From the NCBI GenBank assembly GCA_947090365.1, contig CAMUNT010000015.1:1-24142 (forward strand): a DNA stretch of 24,142 nucleotides, in the 5' to 3' direction. Positions 22,989-24,142 of this stretch are shown in pieces (the stretch's first letter is position 1; each line of letters starts with the position of its first letter). Position numbers and translations under genes: made by a program. Below the pieces are notes generated by a model. That model had not been told where the DNA came from and ran no database searches. It saw only the letters and a list, made by a program, of their open reading frames with translations. The stretch is from an uncultured Clostridia bacterium. GTDB lineage: Bacteria > Bacillota > Clostridia > Christensenellales > Borkfalkiaceae.

Positions 22989-23043
22989 ATTGCGTTTCAA
23001 TAGGACAAAATGCACACAAATTTAAAAAATTTGAAAAAATATG

Positions 23044-23073
23044 TTGAAATTGTCTGAATAATTATGATATAAT
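23044..23073 (+). promoter_or_regulatory. Sigma-A promoter of the surface protein gene
   Basis: TTGAAA (23044-23049), an 18-nt spacer and a perfect TATAAT (23068-23073) preceded by TGA (extended -10). It lies about 30 bp before ATG 23106 and is nearly a twin of the promoter at 18621-18649. Confidence 0.8.
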
Positions 23074-23105
23074 TTACAAAACAGGTAAACAGATAGGTGA
23101 ACAGT

Positions 23106-24142
23106 ATGTTGAAAAATAAAAGAAACATAACTCGTACAGGGGGGGGGGGGTACGCCCTTTATAGTGTAAGTCAAAGCAGAAGGCTTTGGCTGTCGTTAAT
23201 ATTGTCATTTTTATGTGCAGCACTTTTGTGTTGCGCTTTTTTGTTGTTTAATTTCGGCGTAAGTGCGCGCGCGACGATTAACCCCGACGACGTAACGGCG
23301 GGGGCGAACGTAACTTATGCGGTTACCAAGGATTCCGGCAATAAAGATATTCTGATGCTGTACAGAAATCCGTCAAACGGAAACAACAGATCTCCCGTTG
23401 CGTATTCTTTGCTTAATTATGCGGACGTTGTTAACAGCAGTACTAGCTTGGCCGATAGCGCGAAGGTCGGTGCGGCAAGCTTCGATGCGTCTGCAAAGAC
23501 GGCTACGCTTGTAAAAGGCAGTACGCAGGCAAGTGCAGGCAGTACCGATTACTATCATCAGGTTTGCGGATACGTCGCGTTTAACGTGTCGGTTACGGTG
23601 CCTGCGTTCACAGAGTATACGGTTGACTTTTCATACGTAATGACGATTAACAGGACGGCAAGCGCGGGTACAAAAACAACGGCTACCGTCGGCGCCGAAT
23701 TGCTGTATTACGGCAGTACGGCAGACGACCCGCCCGCAACCGACGTTTCGTCGGCAATGTCCTTCACTATTAACGGGGCTTCGCCGTCTTATTCCTATGC
23801 GTCTAAATATTTCGGAAATAAACAAGGCGCCGTCGTATACAATTCCGGTTCGGACGGGGTAAATCCCGTTAAGGTTACAATGAATAACGAAAGCGGTCAG
23901 GCAAAAACGTTTACCGCTTATTTCGGGTTTTTCTCGTATTCACAGGCAGGTGCTTCAACGCAGGGCTCCTGCTGGTATACCAATACTCTGCAAATGAGCG
24001 AAAGCATATGCGTTACTTCTCTTAAAGTCCCTGCGGCGGACGCGGACGAGGCGGTGTACGAAAAAGACGGTAATACGTTCACTTTTGCCGACTATGACGA
24101 AAACCGTCTTGATTACAGCGTTGAATATACCGACTCTGCAAA
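23106..24142 (+). CDS. Secreted/surface protein with poly-G tract in the leader (runs off right edge)
   Basis: Open for 345 codons to the window end. The ATG follows ATAGGTGAACAGT. The N-terminus is MLKNKRNITRT, then four Gly encoded by twelve G (residues 12-15), then YALYSVSQSRR and a long hydrophobic segment at about 27-50 ending GVSARA|TINPDD, a plausible signal peptidase I site after Ala56. The mature part is Ser/Thr/Tyr/Val-rich with beta-like segments (CGYVAFNVSVTVPAFTEYTVDFSYVM, MSFTINGASPSYSYASKYFG), as in large extracellular adhesin-like or carbohydrate-binding proteins; no named domain is recognised. Expression depends on the length of the G tract: 12 G keeps the frame, while 11 or 13 G would end translation within about ten codons. 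Confidence 0.85.
   Translation, partial: MLKNKRNITRTGGGGYALYSVSQSRRLWLSLILSFLCAALLCCAFLLFNFGVSARATINPDDVTAGANVTYAVTKDSGNKDILMLYRNPSNGNNRSPVAYSLLNYADVVNSSTSLADSAKVGAASFDASAKTATLVKGSTQASAGSTDYYHQVCGYVAFNVSVTVPAFTEYTVDFSYVMTINRTASAGTKTTATVGAELLYYGSTADDPPATDVSSAMSFTINGASPSYSYASKYFGNKQGAVVYNSGSDGVNPVKVTMNNESGQAKTFTAYFGFFSYSQAGASTQGSCWYTNTLQMSESICVTSLKVPAADADEAVYEKDGNTFTFADYDENRLDYSVEYTDSA
23139..23150 (+). repeat. G12 homopolymer inside the surface protein leader
   Basis: Twelve consecutive G starting at codon 12. With one more G the frame meets TAG (…CCT TTA TAG), with one fewer it meets TAA (…ATA GTG TAA), both within 16 bases after the tract. This is the structure of a contingency locus that switches by slipped-strand mispairing. 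Confidence 0.9.

Noticed and set aside
22053..23015. 320-codon minus-strand frame antisense to the HGD-D gene
   Set aside because: Antisense of a gene with clear cysteine motifs; no start signal and no family features.
22990..23040. Hairpin CAAATTT/AAATTTG after the HGD-D gene as a terminator
   Set aside because: Purely A/T stem and followed by A residues rather than T on the plus strand, so it is not a convincing intrinsic terminator.
1..24142. tRNA, rRNA, CRISPR array, transposase or integrase genes
   Set aside because: Read through for tRNA-like cloverleaf arms, regularly spaced direct repeats and DDE or recombinase motifs; none was found.

Overview
The window reads as an anaerobic, spore-forming-lineage Bacillota (Clostridia-like, probably an uncultured gut-type organism). 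The evidence is the tig-clpP-clpX-lon-engB gene order, a near-canonical SpoIIID, RqcH, an RnfC subunit, an oxygen-sensitive type 2-hydroxyacyl-CoA dehydratase/activase pair, strong AGGAGG/GAGGTGA ribosome binding sites and TTGACA/TATAAT promoters. The assignment rests on gene content only; there is no rRNA in the window.

Layout. 1-1451 (minus): the N-terminal 261 codons of rnfC (leaving the window on the left) preceded by a Gx-transporter-family membrane protein. 1590-2957 (plus): an M18 metallo-aminopeptidase with its own sigma-A promoter, ending at a bidirectional terminator shared with a convergent membrane-anchored extracytoplasmic protein (3092-4390). 4535-7247 (minus): a probable rqcH operon with three small membrane proteins, two of them paralogous winged-helix-like plus one-TM proteins. 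7522-15305 (plus): the proteostasis block: trigger factor (with an unusual Lys/Ala/Pro/Thr tail), ClpP, ClpX, a terminator, Lon, EngB, a second hairpin, then GlmM with a Shine-Dalgarno-occluding hairpin.

15343-18276 is an AT-richer accessory island: an N-terminally truncated XRE-type regulator, a 19-residue Cys peptide unit, a roughly 350-bp stretch without a recognisable gene, then a three-gene run: a DEDDh-exonuclease-like protein carrying three HxnC...CxxC modules, a 41-residue Cys-rich protein and a GNAT acetyltransferase. 18352 onward returns to chromosomal genes: spoIIID with a candidate sigma-E promoter, then a large acyl-CoA dehydratase activase-type protein and its HGD-D-type partner, normally (from memory) found as one polypeptide and here separated by an interspersed repeat. 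The window ends in a secreted/surface protein whose reading frame crosses a run of twelve G, a strong candidate ON/OFF phase-variation switch.

The most interesting items are: (1) the G12 tract with stop codons immediately downstream in both alternative frames; (2) a roughly 121-125-bp interspersed structured repeat present twice, with base-paired ends and helices that co-vary between the copies; (3) the exonuclease/zinc-module island with two tiny Cys-rich proteins.
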